A stretch of 54,073 bases of DNA from Neolewinella aurantiaca (lineage in GTDB: Bacteria; Bacteroidota; Bacteroidia; Chitinophagales; Saprospiraceae), in contig NZ_VOXD01000039.1 of NCBI RefSeq assembly GCF_008014675.1, positions 1 through 54,073 of the forward strand, written 5' to 3'. Of this stretch, positions 9,336-17,967 are shown one piece after another. A program made the position numbers and the translations under genes. Within the stretch, counting starts at the first letter, position 1, and each line of letters begins with the position of its first letter. The notes below the pieces were generated by a model that was not told where the DNA came from, made no database searches, and saw only the letters and a list, made by a program, of their open reading frames with translations.

Positions 9336-10481
9336 ATGACCAATGACTTCAACGGCAACTATCCTTCAGTAGAGGATTTGCGTACCAGAGCTAAAAAACG
9401 AATTCCCCGTTTTGCCTTTGAGTATCTCGACGGAGGCTGCAACGAGGATATGAACCTGCACAAGAATACCGCTGAACTGCGGGAGGTGGAACTGCTGCCC
9501 CATTACCTGAGGGAGTTCAACGGAGCCTCCCTGAAAACAGAGCTTTTCGGGATCGAATACGACGCGCCGGTCGGCGTGGCTCCCGTAGGCCTGCAGGGGT
9601 TGATGTGGCCAAAGTCTCCCGAGATTCTCGCCAAAGCAGCGATGAAACACAACATTCCTTTCTGCTTAAGTACTGTAAGTACCAGCAGCATCGAAACCAT
9701 CGGGAAAATCACCGACGGAAAGGCGTGGTTTCAACTTTATCATCCTACAGAAAACAGCCTGCGCGACGACATCATCAAGCGCTGCCAGAACGCAGGGTAC
9801 GGTACGCTGGTCATCCTTTGCGATGTTCCTACCTTTGGTTACAGGCCCCGCGATATCCGCAACGGGTTGGCGATGCCGCCCAAAATGTCGGTTGCTAACT
9901 TCATCCAGATCTTCGGTCGTCCGAACTGGGCCCTGCGGACCCTCTTTAACGGTCAGCCGGAGTTCGAAACCCTCAAGCCGTACATCCCCAAAGGGCTGGA
10001 CATGGCCCAGCTGGGTAAGTTTATGGACCAGACCTTCAGCGGGCGCCTTAGTGCAGATAAGATTAAGCCGATCCGCGATATGTGGAAAGGGAAACTCGTC
10101 CTCAAAGGCGTAGCCAACGAAGCTGATGCTGCTGAAGCCATCCGGCTTGGCCTCGACGGAATCATAGTTAGTAATCACGGCGGGCGCCAGCTCGATGCCG
10201 GAGAGTCGAGCATCAAGCCACTCACCCGGATTGCCAGGCAATACGGTGACCAGATCACCGTGATGCAAGACAGCGGCTTGCGGTCGGGCCCCGATATCGC
10301 CCGCTCCGTCGCCTCCGGCGCCAAATTTACCTGGATGGGACGATCCTTCATGTACGGCACGGCCGCCCTCGGGGCTGATGGAGGCAACCACACTATTGCT
10401 ATGCTCAAGATGCAACTCCAGCAAGTTATGGAGCAGTTGTGCTGCGAGCGGGTCGAAGACCTGCCTTCACACCTGATATAA
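9336..10481 (+). CDS. FMN-dependent alpha-hydroxy-acid (L-lactate) dehydrogenase
   Basis: This 381-aa flavoenzyme oxidises an L-2-hydroxy acid, most likely L-lactate, to the keto acid. It carries the FMN_dh barrel. Landmarks are the N-terminal FAFEYLDGGCNED, the substrate-side PVGVAPVGLQGL, QLYHP, and the catalytic block IIVSNHGGRQLD, whose His is the active-site base. These are followed by QDSGLRSGPDIARSVASGA and MGRSFMYG, which bind the flavin phosphate. The start is ATG 9336; the frame is open further upstream without family-like sequence. In context it turns the lactate made by the bifunctional aldolase/dehydrogenase into pyruvate, completing rhamnose use. Confidence 0.9.
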   Translation: MTNDFNGNYPSVEDLRTRAKKRIPRFAFEYLDGGCNEDMNLHKNTAELREVELLPHYLREFNGASLKTELFGIEYDAPVGVAPVGLQGLMWPKSPEILAKAAMKHNIPFCLSTVSTSSIETIGKITDGKAWFQLYHPTENSLRDDIIKRCQNAGYGTLVILCDVPTFGYRPRDIRNGLAMPPKMSVANFIQIFGRPNWALRTLFNGQPEFETLKPYIPKGLDMAQLGKFMDQTFSGRLSADKIKPIRDMWKGKLVLKGVANEADAAEAIRLGLDGIIVSNHGGRQLDAGESSIKPLTRIARQYGDQITVMQDSGLRSGPDIARSVASGAKFTWMGRSFMYGTAALGADGGNHTIAMLKMQLQQVMEQLCCERVEDLPSHLI

Positions 10482-10561
10482 GAGTACCGGCAACCGGCGG
10501 AGTGCAATGGGTGCCTGTTCTTTGCCTTTTAGTTTTTCATTTTTTCAATTTTAAAACGATC

Positions 10562-11977
10562 ATGCTACAAAACGTTTCTGAGGAAGAATACATCGAAGAA
10601 CTCGCCGGCGGCGAATACGAACGCGAACCAGTACCCGCATCCAAATGGAAAGGCTGGGGAAGTTTTCTGGGGATGTACGCCGGGGAGCACGCTGCCGGTA
10701 CAGAGTTCGTAATCGGGCCTCTTTTTCTTACCACTGGTGTGAGTGCGTTCGACCTGATCGTCGGGCTGCTGCTCGGTAATTTGCTGGCAGTTTTGAGCTG
10801 GCGTTTTCTTACCGCTGAGATCGCCGTTAAAAACCGTTTGACGCTGTACTTTCAGCTGGAAAAAATCAGCGGAGCAACCCTGGTTAAATTTTACAATGTC
10901 GCCAATGGAGTACTGTTCTGCTTCCTGGCCGGATCTATGATTACCGTTTCCGCCACGGCGGTGGGTATTCCCTTTGGGATGGAAATGCCGCAGCTGACGG
11001 ATACCCTGCCAAACGGACCAACGTACATCATCATCGTACTGGTCGTCGGGGCGGTAATTGCCCTCATCGCCTCGCGGGGCTACGAGACGGTCTCTAAAGC
11101 AGCCAACTGGATGAGCCCGGTTATTGTTCTGGCGTTCCTGGCCGCGGGCATCGTTGCCCTCAACCAGCTTGGGGTTGGCAGCTTTCAGGATTTCTGGAAC
11201 ATCTGGGGAGAAGGCAGCGAGCCCTTTCCCGGTCAGATCAAGTACACCTTTTGGCACGTGATGATTTGGAGCTGGTTCGCCAATGCAGCCATGCACGTCG
11301 GGATGTCTGACCTCTCCGTTTTTCGCTTCGCTAAAAAGGCGAGTGCGGGTTGGATGACGGCCGCAGGAATGTACGTGGGGCACTATATGGCCTGGATTGC
11401 GGCGGCACTGCTGTACGCCGTATTCCTGCAAAGCCCCGAAGCTCAGGCCACCCTGGCCGGAGGCCAGGCGCCCGAAGTCGCTCCAGGTCCGTTGGCTTAC
11501 AATGCCATCGGTTGGTTCGGTATAATCGCCGTGTTACTGGCGGGGTGGACAACTGCGAACCCGACAATCTACCGGGCCGGGTTAGCTTTCCAGACACTGA
11601 TGCCCAAGGTGTCTACTTTCTGGGTAACCATCCTGGCGGGAACCATCGCAACCATCGCAGGCCTGTTTCCTGCCTTTGCCATGAAGTTGCTTGGCTTTGT
11701 GGCGTTCTACGGCTTCGTGCTGGCACCTTTCGGAGCGGTGATCGTATTCGAACACTTCTTTCATGATCGTTTCGGCATCCGGAAGAACTACGCCGAATTT
11801 GCGGGCATTTCCTTCAATCCGGCGGTGCTGTGGGCGTGGGCGGTCAGCTTCGGGTTGTTCTACTTCCTTTCGTGGCAGTTCGATATCTTCCTGAGTTTCG
11901 TAACCCTCCCGGCCTGGCTGCTGTGTGGTGTGCTGTTCCTTGTGCTGAGCAAACGCTGGCAGCGGGAGAAAGCCTGA
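10562..11977 (+). CDS. NCS1/CodB-type permease, probable rhamnose transporter
   Basis: This 471-aa inner-membrane protein has about 12 hydrophobic segments, beginning WGSFLGMYAGEHAAGTEFVIGPLFL. It looks like the nucleobase:cation symporter-1 (purine-cytosine permease) fold. It has a hydrophilic N-terminal tail of about 30 residues rich in Glu. As the last gene of the rhamnose set it probably brings in L-rhamnose or a related breakdown product. The substrate is inferred from position and not from residues. ATG 10562 is preferred because the frame upstream overlaps the dehydrogenase 3' end without meaning. The preceding 60 bases are AT-rich. Confidence 0.85.
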   Translation: MLQNVSEEEYIEELAGGEYEREPVPASKWKGWGSFLGMYAGEHAAGTEFVIGPLFLTTGVSAFDLIVGLLLGNLLAVLSWRFLTAEIAVKNRLTLYFQLEKISGATLVKFYNVANGVLFCFLAGSMITVSATAVGIPFGMEMPQLTDTLPNGPTYIIIVLVVGAVIALIASRGYETVSKAANWMSPVIVLAFLAAGIVALNQLGVGSFQDFWNIWGEGSEPFPGQIKYTFWHVMIWSWFANAAMHVGMSDLSVFRFAKKASAGWMTAAGMYVGHYMAWIAAALLYAVFLQSPEAQATLAGGQAPEVAPGPLAYNAIGWFGIIAVLLAGWTTANPTIYRAGLAFQTLMPKVSTFWVTILAGTIATIAGLFPAFAMKLLGFVAFYGFVLAPFGAVIVFEHFFHDRFGIRKNYAEFAGISFNPAVLWAWAVSFGLFYFLSWQFDIFLSFVTLPAWLLCGVLFLVLSKRWQREKA

Positions 11978-12058
11978 TCTGAATACGATGATTTTCGCCC
12001 GGGTGACCCGAATGGCGTTTTACCGAAGGCAAAATTATACGCTGATCGCAACTAATCC

Positions 12059-12076
12059 GGCGCGGACGCAGGTGCA
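12059..12076 (+). repeat. 18-bp dispersed repeat, copy 3
   Basis: GGCGCGGACGCAGGTGCA, exact consensus, 82 bp after the permease stop. It forms an inverted pair with copy 4. Confidence 0.9.
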
Positions 12077-12175
12077 GAAGAAGGTTAGAGGCAAATGAAT
12101 GCCCTGGAAACGCCGCATCTCAGACGTTCGCCTGATAAGGCGAATTCCGGCTACGGTCTTCCTGAGAGCAATCTA

Positions 12176-12193
12176 TGCACCTGCGGCCGCGCC
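12176..12193 (-). repeat. 18-bp dispersed repeat, copy 4
   Basis: Exact consensus on the minus strand, 97 bp after the hydrolase stop. It could pair with copy 3 across about 100 bases. Confidence 0.9.
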
Positions 12194-12290
12194 TTGTTTT
12201 TACTCATCCTTGGTTTTCTTATTAAGGCATAGCGTTGCCGGGTTAGAATAGTATAGACCTGAATATACTGCGAATGAAACCGGCGCTGTG

Positions 12291-13385
12291 CTACCAAAGT
12301 CCTCCTAAATAGGTCCGGAATTCCTCCGTTCCGGAATAATGCCGCAGCGCGTGAGACTTCCCGATGCTGACCCGGTAAGGAGAGAGACCTGAACCGGGGT
12401 AGACCTCTGAGAAAAGCTCCGAGAGCTTCGCGACTGACCGGCGCCGATCGGCGCCGAGGCTGGTATCCCCGTACCGCCGCGGCCCGGGTCCGAAGATGAA
12501 AACCCGTTTTTTGAGGACAAAGTCCTTGCGGTTGTAAAAGATCGAGAGGTGGTAATTGTCCTGGTTTGACAGCTCCTTGTTGCCTCTGAGGTAATAATGC
12601 TCGAACGCGCTGCCCGCAATGGCGGGCCCGATGAGGCAAATGTCCACGAGTGGCTGCCCGGGCGTTGCTTCCGCACGGAGTTCCTGAGCCACATCATCGG
12701 CATAAGCGTTGAACGCAGCGGTAACGACGAGGCGGGTGCCCAGGCTGTGGCCGATGAGGTGAAGCTTGTCGGTCGTGATACCGGCCAACAGCGGCCGCAG
12801 GCGGTAACCTGCCACCGAAGCGTGCCGTTGCGCCTGCAGTTCGAATAACTGGAAGAGCGCCCGGTTTTGCTTCGCCTTGAAGCCGAAGCAGCAATCGTAG
12901 GTCGCGTCCCAGTAGATTTCGATGAAGAAAGGCCGCGTGGTATCCGGCGCCGCGTTTCTGATCCGTTGCTGCAGCAGAAGGTATTCCGACTGTGCCGTTC
13001 GGCCTCCGGCGACGGGACGAAAAGGCTTACGGAAGCCATGAACAAAGGCGAAAACATCGGTATTGTTGGCCGCAAGCCTGTTGATGACGTGCAGGTTGGC
13101 TTGCAGCAGCGAATCCTGGTAAGCAGCAAAGGAAGGCTGGGCGGTAGGGAAGAGGTCGGGCCGCCGCTCGTACAACTTAGCCAATGAGGCATCGGCCGCC
13201 GAAACCAGGCTGTCAGGCAGCGTTTGGCCGGGATAAAGGTCTCCGTTGCGGTCCACGAAAATGCGGTAAGTATCGGGGAGCTCGGCAAGCCCGTTCCGCT
13301 CTCCATACAGAACAGAATTCGAATAATCGGTGGGCTGAGCCGCCGCAATGAAAGGAACCAAAAGTATCAGCAGTATAAAACGCAT
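12291..13385 (-). CDS. Secreted alpha/beta hydrolase
   Basis: This 364-aa protein starts with a signal peptide (MRFILLILLVPFIAAAQ). It has an oxyanion-region FAFVHGFRKPF near residue 114 and the nucleophile elbow GHSLG with Ser214, so it is an alpha/beta-hydrolase-fold esterase, lipase or peptidase acting outside the cytoplasm. The domain resembles the DUF900-like group (VHGF plus HSLGTRLV), but no substrate can be named. The start at 13385 is chosen for the signal peptide; upstream codons give no sensible N-terminus. It is monocistronic, converges with the permease gene and diverges from the rhodanese gene. Confidence 0.8.
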   Translation of the reverse strand: MRFILLILLVPFIAAAQPTDYSNSVLYGERNGLAELPDTYRIFVDRNGDLYPGQTLPDSLVSAADASLAKLYERRPDLFPTAQPSFAAYQDSLLQANLHVINRLAANNTDVFAFVHGFRKPFRPVAGGRTAQSEYLLLQQRIRNAAPDTTRPFFIEIYWDATYDCCFGFKAKQNRALFQLFELQAQRHASVAGYRLRPLLAGITTDKLHLIGHSLGTRLVVTAAFNAYADDVAQELRAEATPGQPLVDICLIGPAIAGSAFEHYYLRGNKELSNQDNYHLSIFYNRKDFVLKKRVFIFGPGPRRYGDTSLGADRRRSVAKLSELFSEVYPGSGLSPYRVSIGKSHALRHYSGTEEFRTYLGGLW

Positions 13386-13515
13386 AGGGGACGGATCTAT
13401 CGACAGAGTACAAGAAAGAGACCTTGCCGGTTGTCGGTAGGGTTGGTTTGTGATCCAGGTCACCGTCGGCGGCGTTATGAGAGGACGACCTTTGTCGTGA
13501 ACAAAAAAGAATACA

Positions 13516-13836
13516 ATGCTGGATTTATTCAAATCTATTTTTGGTGCTCCCGGAGTGGAACTCAACGCTGAAGACCTCCGAAACGGCACCATCGTTGACG
13601 TGCGGACCGCAGGCGAATACCAGAACGGCCACGTTGCCGGAAGCCTCAATATCCCGCTGCAATTACTTGATCGGAAATTGCTGAAGCTGCGCCAGCTCGA
13701 TGCTCCGATTATTGCCTGTTGTGCTTCGGGCAGCCGTAGTGGAATGGCCGCGCGCCAACTCAACGAGCTCGGCATCGAAACCATCAACGGCGGGAGCTGG
13801 CACAACGTGGACCGGCAGGTGAAACAGTTAGTGTAG
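13516..13836 (+). CDS. Rhodanese-domain protein (single domain)
   Basis: This 106-aa protein is one rhodanese fold: IVDVRTAGEYQNGHVAGSLNIPL, then the active-site loop CASGSR with Cys69, then GIETINGGSW. Such proteins carry persulfide sulfur on the catalytic Cys, typically moving sulfur from thiosulfate or a persulfide to a thiol acceptor. An additional Cys68 sits next to the catalytic one. No signal peptide is seen, so it is cytoplasmic. The 18-bp repeat begins two bases after the stop codon. The next gene encodes a Cys-rich protein. Confidence 0.9.
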   Translation: MLDLFKSIFGAPGVELNAEDLRNGTIVDVRTAGEYQNGHVAGSLNIPLQLLDRKLLKLRQLDAPIIACCASGSRSGMAARQLNELGIETINGGSWHNVDRQVKQLV

Positions 13837-13838
13837 AA

Positions 13839-13856
13839 GGCGCGGACGCAGGTGCA
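13839..13856 (+). repeat. 18-bp dispersed repeat, copy 5
   Basis: GGCGCGGACGCAGGTGCA followed by AAAG. It begins two bases after the rhodanese stop codon. Confidence 0.9.
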
Positions 13857-13970
13857 AAGTGTTGGTTAGGGGCTCCGGTTCTGCCGGGGTAAAAATTTTG
13901 GGTGTTAAAGTCCGTCGGGCCACCAACTCACGGGGCTCAGAAGTGTCTATACAGCATAACCTTTGATCAA

Positions 13971-14315
13971 ATGGCGGCACCAGATTCTTCCGTATCACAA
14001 ATACACCTTCAGCAGTTCAGGGCTTGTTTAGGCATTTGCCGTTCTTGCCTCGAAACCACCAAGAGTTCGGCCAAACACCGCGCTGGTCTGATGGACCTGG
14101 TTCTGGCCCTGGAGATTGCCGTAGCGATGATTGAAACTCAGTGCCAGCACACAACCGACCGGTTGCAGCACTGCGCCGAGGTGTTTACCAGCATCGCCAA
14201 ATCCTGGTTCGAGGGGGGCACCGCGAGGTGCCGGGCCTGCATCCGCGTCTGCGAAGAAGTCCTGCAGGATTGGGGCGCCAGTGCTTTTGAGACCACTCCC
14301 CAAATCAGCCACTGA
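13971..14315 (+). CDS. Small Cys-rich helical protein, possible four-helix metal-binding protein
   Basis: This 114-aa protein from ATG 13971 (MAAPDSSVSQ) has eight cysteines at 19, 23, 26, 58, 68, 87, 90 and 94. They are arranged as CxxxCxxC, C-x9-C and CxxCxxxC within predicted helices. This spacing recalls the four-helix-bundle copper-storage/DUF326-like proteins, in which Cys line the bundle core. No signal peptide is seen. I infer a soft-metal or thiol role, and the neighbouring rhodanese fits that weakly. An earlier ATG at 13902 is possible but would add an unconserved-looking extension. Confidence 0.6.
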   Translation: MAAPDSSVSQIHLQQFRACLGICRSCLETTKSSAKHRAGLMDLVLALEIAVAMIETQCQHTTDRLQHCAEVFTSIAKSWFEGGTARCRACIRVCEEVLQDWGASAFETTPQISH

Positions 14316-14362
14316 TCCCAAGGTGCGTAACCCGCCCATCAGCGTCTTCGGCATTTTACCCT

Positions 14363-14379
14363 AAAACGCGGAGCGTTTT
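14363..14379. terminator. Hairpin AAAACGC-GGA-GCGTTTT between convergent genes
   Basis: A perfect 7-bp stem with a 3-base loop ends in T4 on the plus strand and also on the minus strand. It lies 48 bp after the Cys-rich gene and could serve both directions. Confidence 0.55.
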
Positions 14380-14432
14380 CACTAGCCCATCCCCCGTGGG
14401 ACCGCCGAAGGCAGCAGCGAAGCTTACGGGTT

Positions 14433-14444
14433 GGGGGGGGGGGG
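14433..14444. other. Poly-G tract (12 G) between convergent genes
   Basis: An uninterrupted run of 12 G lies between two convergent gene ends. It is not in a coding region, so frame switching is not expected, but length variation between cells or assemblies is likely. Confidence 0.9.
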
Positions 14445-14530
14445 TAACACGGCTTAACTATCCTATGCGTTAGCCCTGCCGGGGGGAGAACTGACTTCAG
14501 ATTACACCCCCTACCGCCAAGCCCGAAACC

Positions 14531-15379
14531 TTACTCGCCTATACTGTTACAGACAAAGTCAGGGATAATTCCGGAGGTTCTTACCTCCAGATCAACACTG
14601 TCTGCCCGGGTATTTCCGCTGAGTACGAGCGCAGTAGTGACGCCGAAGGAGTTACCACCTAAAATATCGGTATGGAGGGTATCGCCCACCATCAGAATAT
14701 CCTTCGGAGAAACCTCCGGGAAAAACTGAGCTACGCTGTCGAGGCCCATCTGGAACATCTGGCTGGCGGGTTTGCCGAACTTGGCAAACTGACGCCCCAG
14801 GACGTATTCCACCAAGCGGGCGATGCTCCCGGTGGCAAGAGCGACGTTCTCTTTATCCACGGGGTAGAGGAGGTCGGTATTGGCCACCACGACGGGGACG
14901 AGTCGCTGGCGCAAAAGATTGATCGTCCGGTTAATGTCTTTGTTTAAGTCGTAGCCCTCATCGTCCAGAAAGGCAAAGCCTTTGATCTCGTCGAGCTTGT
15001 CGAAATCGACCTCCGCAACGGGCACGGCTTCCAGTCCGGCGCTGATGATGTATTCGGCGGCAGCGGGCGTGCCGAGGTAGGCAACTTTGCCGGACCGGAT
15101 TTTCTGTTCCAGGAAGTGCCGCGTAGTGGCACCACTCGTGATGACCTCCTCGGCCGGGATGCCAGGAAGGCCGTAGTAGGCAAGCCTTGCTGCTGCCGCA
15201 ACAGGGCTGCGGGCGGCATTGTTGGTGAGTACCCGGACGTGAATGCCCCGGGCGCGCATCTGCTCCACGCACTCGATCGCGCCGGGAATGAGCCCGTTGT
15301 GGTTGCGCAGAACGCCATAGCTATCAAAGAAAACAACGGGGAAATCCTGAGCGATTTCGGAAAAACGGGAGATTTGCAT
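14531..15379 (-). CDS. HAD-superfamily class IIA phosphatase (NagD/TIGR01459-like)
   Basis: This 282-aa cytoplasmic hydrolase has motif I FFDSYGVL with nucleophile Asp19, motif II VLTNN, a C2 cap in the middle, a Lys-region FAKFGKPASQMF and motif IV ILMVGDTLHTDILGG. Such enzymes remove phosphate from small phosphate esters. In motif I the usual second Asp (general acid/base) is Tyr21. The TIGR01459 group also has an aromatic residue there, so this fits a known subgroup. It is the last gene of a minus-strand set with a kinase-like protein and a glutamine-synthetase homologue. The 159-bp gap upstream leaves co-transcription uncertain. Confidence 0.85.
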   Translation of the reverse strand: MQISRFSEIAQDFPVVFFDSYGVLRNHNGLIPGAIECVEQMRARGIHVRVLTNNAARSPVAAAARLAYYGLPGIPAEEVITSGATTRHFLEQKIRSGKVAYLGTPAAAEYIISAGLEAVPVAEVDFDKLDEIKGFAFLDDEGYDLNKDINRTINLLRQRLVPVVVANTDLLYPVDKENVALATGSIARLVEYVLGRQFAKFGKPASQMFQMGLDSVAQFFPEVSPKDILMVGDTLHTDILGGNSFGVTTALVLSGNTRADSVDLEVRTSGIIPDFVCNSIGE

Positions 15380-15538
15380 TTTTACGGACTTGGGTTTGTG
15401 CCGGGCAAGTTAGCAAGGTCTGCGGGCTTTGGGGTTTCAATAAATCCTTTATCTCCGGCTCCGGACCCGCCAGACGGTAGGAAGAGCGTAAGCCATCTTC
15501 CGGCCGTAAAGACGTACTGAGGGCGGAAACCAGTTGGG

Positions 15539-16564
15539 TTAATCGAGGCCGAGACCTTTCACGAGAACCTCAGCGTCGAACTTCTCATCCAGGGTAGGGA
15601 GGTGGACCTGCAGCACGTCGGCGGTCAGCTTTTTGGCGATTTCCGGCCGGAAGAAATACCGGCCGAGGCGAAGTACGTAATTGAGCAGAAAGAAGCGGTA
15701 GGCTTCTTTAGTAAACCGGATTTCGGCGCGGGACAGCGGAAAGACTTCGTGGTACGCCCGCAGGAAGTGGAGGAACCGGTCTTCCGTCATTCGTTCTACT
15801 TCGTAGGTGAATTCATCCTGGTCGCCAACATCACTTACAACCCGACTGAGGAAGTAAAAATCTGAAACGCGGGTGGAAATCCGGAACCAGTCGTAGTCCC
15901 ACCGGCTGGCGAGCGATCCGTCTTTGTTGATGCTGAAGTTACCGATGTTCCAATCTACAAAAACCGGGATCTTCTCGAAGCCGAGGATGTTGAGCCGGAA
16001 GGTGTTCTTCAAAAAAGCGTGGCAGTGGCGGCGGATCATATCCTGATGATCGGGGTAGAGCTCTGGCAGGTCGCGAAGCAGGCTGTCTACGTCGGTGGTC
16101 ATGTCGCGGTTACTGCTCGGTAACGTTCCGCTGACGAGGGTACAGTCGCGGTGAAAAGCGGCCATCTCACGTCCGAGTTTAGCGACCTGATCGAGGTTGA
16201 GCCGTTTGGGCGACTTCTCCTGAATGTGAATGGGACGGTAAAAGACAACCCAGGCGTCGGTGTCGTTATCGATGTAGCGGTGGAAGAACAGCTGGTTGCC
16301 TTTCATGAGGGCCCGGCTGAGAAAGTTAGCGTAGCGAACGGGCAGGTTGTTGGCCAGAACGTTCACGATGGTATGGTCTTCGGCGAAACCCTCGAAGGAG
16401 CCGAAGACGGTCACTTTTGCGATAAGTACGTTGCCATCGGCCATATTCATCTGGAAAACCGAATTGGTAGACACTTTGGCGCTGATGTTTTCGATCGAGG
16501 AGATGGTCCGGGTATGATCGTAGGCACGCCAGGCGTAGTGGATGATGGCTTCGTAATCGGTCAT
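15539..16564 (-). CDS. APH/choline-kinase-fold phosphotransferase homologue
   Basis: This 341-aa protein begins MTDYEAIIHYAWRAY and has the aminoglycoside-phosphotransferase layout. An N-lobe includes VLIAKVTVFGSF (the Lys may bind ATP). A C-lobe has a catalytic loop VFVDWNIGNFSI in place of the usual HGDxxxxN, and a metal-binding segment RWDYDWFRIS in place of the DFD/DWE motif. The Asp and Asn needed for catalysis are therefore kept but the loop His-Gly is replaced. It starts 26 bases after the glutamine-synthetase homologue on the same strand, so the two are almost surely co-transcribed. The substrate is unknown. Confidence 0.7.
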   Translation of the reverse strand: MTDYEAIIHYAWRAYDHTRTISSIENISAKVSTNSVFQMNMADGNVLIAKVTVFGSFEGFAEDHTIVNVLANNLPVRYANFLSRALMKGNQLFFHRYIDNDTDAWVVFYRPIHIQEKSPKRLNLDQVAKLGREMAAFHRDCTLVSGTLPSSNRDMTTDVDSLLRDLPELYPDHQDMIRRHCHAFLKNTFRLNILGFEKIPVFVDWNIGNFSINKDGSLASRWDYDWFRISTRVSDFYFLSRVVSDVGDQDEFTYEVERMTEDRFLHFLRAYHEVFPLSRAEIRFTKEAYRFFLLNYVLRLGRYFFRPEIAKKLTADVLQVHLPTLDEKFDAEVLVKGLGLD

Positions 16565-16590
16565 TTTTGATGGTCTTATGGTGTGATTGC

Positions 16591-17928
16591 TCACGTTATT
16601 TCGAGATAGCGGCGCAACTCCCAGTCGGTGACTGCTGCCTGATACTGCTGCCACTCCCAGAGGCGGGTTTTAACGAAGTGGTCCGTAAAGTCTTTGCCCA
16701 ACAGGTCATAGTGAGGCCCCTCAACCGCCATTGCACCTGCGGCCGCGCCCAGATTGGCAGGGAGTAACTCACCGACTTCCTGATCGTAAGCGCTGCCCTT
16801 CACCGGAGGAAGCTCTAAAGGTAGTTTGTGCTCGATGCCGTACAGCCCGGCGGCCAGCGCCGCCGCAACGGTGAGGTACGGGTTGGCGTCGGAGCCGGGT
16901 ACGCGGGTTTCGAGGCGGCAGCTCTTTTCGCTGCCCGGGATGACCCGCAGGGCCACCGTTCGGTTGTCGACGCCCCAGTTACAACGGGTTGCGGCCCATG
17001 AGCCGGCGACGTAGCGTTTGTAGCTGTTGACGGTAGGGGCGAAGAGCGGCAGGATGACGGGGAGCAGCGCCAGTTGACCGGCCAGGTAGTGCCGGAAAGT
17101 TTCGCTCATTCGGTGCGGAGCGGTGGCATCGTAGAATGCGTTTTTGCCGTCGTGCCAGAGCGATTGGTGCAGATGCCCGCCGCAGCCGGGCATATCGGCC
17201 CGGGGTTTGGCCATAAAGCTTGCCACCAGCCCGTGGCGATAACTGATCTGGCGGACGCCCTGCTTGAACAACACGGCCCGGTCGGCAGCTTCCAGTGCTG
17301 TCTGGTGGCTGATGGCGGCTTCCATCACGCCGGGGCCGGTCTCGGTGTGCAGCCCTTCCAGTTCCACGCCGAACCGGCCGAGTTGCCCGAACAGGTCCGC
17401 AAAATAGTCGGCGTTCATGCCGGTGCGAAGCCCGGAGTAACCGTACATGCCCGGGCTGAGCGGACGAAGGTTGCGGAAGTCTTTCTCCGCCAGGGAGTCC
17501 GGCGTTTCGCGGTAAACAAACCACTCGTACTCGGGCCCGAAGCGGGCCGTGAAGCCGAGTTTCTCCGCCCGGGCGATAACCCTTTTCAGCAAAGAGCGCG
17601 GGCAGCCCGCCGCGGCGGGGTCTTCGCCCCCGGAGAAATCGGCGAGTATAAAAGGGATGTTGTTCTCCCAGGGAATATGCCGCAGCGTATCGGGCTGTAA
17701 CTTTACCTGACTGTCAGCATAACCAGGGTCGGGTACAGCATGGCCGTAGAGCTCGTCCTGGCTGTCCCAGCCAAAAATTACGTTACAAAAACCCATACAG
17801 TCGGTGAGGGCCGAGCGTACTTTATCCCGGTGGAGGTATTTGGTCCGCAAGACACCGTCGAGGTCCGTTACGCCGACTTTTACCTGTGCGCCGGGGGCAG
17901 CATCCAGTTGTTGGAGAAGATCATTCAC
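16591..17928 (-). CDS. Glutamine-synthetase family ligase (PuuA/gamma-glutamylamine type)
   Basis: This 445-aa cytoplasmic ligase has a GTG start at 17928 (VNDLLQQLDAA). It has the glutamine-synthetase beta-grasp N-domain and a catalytic domain with FGPEYEWFVY, EGLHTETGPG, GCGGHLHQSLW, NSYKRYVAGSW and RLETRVPGSDANPYL, which supply the metal Glu residues, the catalytic His and the ATP and phosphate Arg residues. The divergent sequence and length suggest ligation of glutamate to an amine (PuuA, Glul-like) more than ammonia assimilation. Residues 394-399 (GAAAGA) are encoded by a perfect copy of the window's 18-bp dispersed repeat. A small gene precedes it by 39 bp, and the kinase homologue follows after 26 bases. 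Confidence 0.85.
   Translation of the reverse strand: MNDLLQQLDAAPGAQVKVGVTDLDGVLRTKYLHRDKVRSALTDCMGFCNVIFGWDSQDELYGHAVPDPGYADSQVKLQPDTLRHIPWENNIPFILADFSGGEDPAAAGCPRSLLKRVIARAEKLGFTARFGPEYEWFVYRETPDSLAEKDFRNLRPLSPGMYGYSGLRTGMNADYFADLFGQLGRFGVELEGLHTETGPGVMEAAISHQTALEAADRAVLFKQGVRQISYRHGLVASFMAKPRADMPGCGGHLHQSLWHDGKNAFYDATAPHRMSETFRHYLAGQLALLPVILPLFAPTVNSYKRYVAGSWAATRCNWGVDNRTVALRVIPGSEKSCRLETRVPGSDANPYLTVAAALAAGLYGIEHKLPLELPPVKGSAYDQEVGELLPANLGAAAGAMAVEGPHYDLLGKDFTDHFVKTRLWEWQQYQAAVTDWELRRYLEIT
16732..16749 (-). repeat. 18-bp dispersed repeat, copy 6, inside the ligase gene
   Basis: Exact GGCGCGGCCGCAGGTGCA in the sense of the gene. It is read as Gly-Ala-Ala-Ala-Gly-Ala at residues 394-399, a loop region between the catalytic core and C-terminus. 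Confidence 0.95.
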
Positions 17929-17967
17929 GCTTGGGGAGTTTTTGAGGCAGGTTGAAGAAAAAAGCTT

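Larger units (their letters stand above)
11978..12290. other. Convergent intergenic region with an inverted pair of 18-bp repeats
   Basis: It lies between the ends of the permease (+) and hydrolase (-) genes. The dispersed repeat occurs at 12059-12076 (+) and 12176-12193 (-), so each copy follows its neighbouring gene in sense. The 99 bases between them show no gene and no obvious poly-T terminator. Confidence 0.6.
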
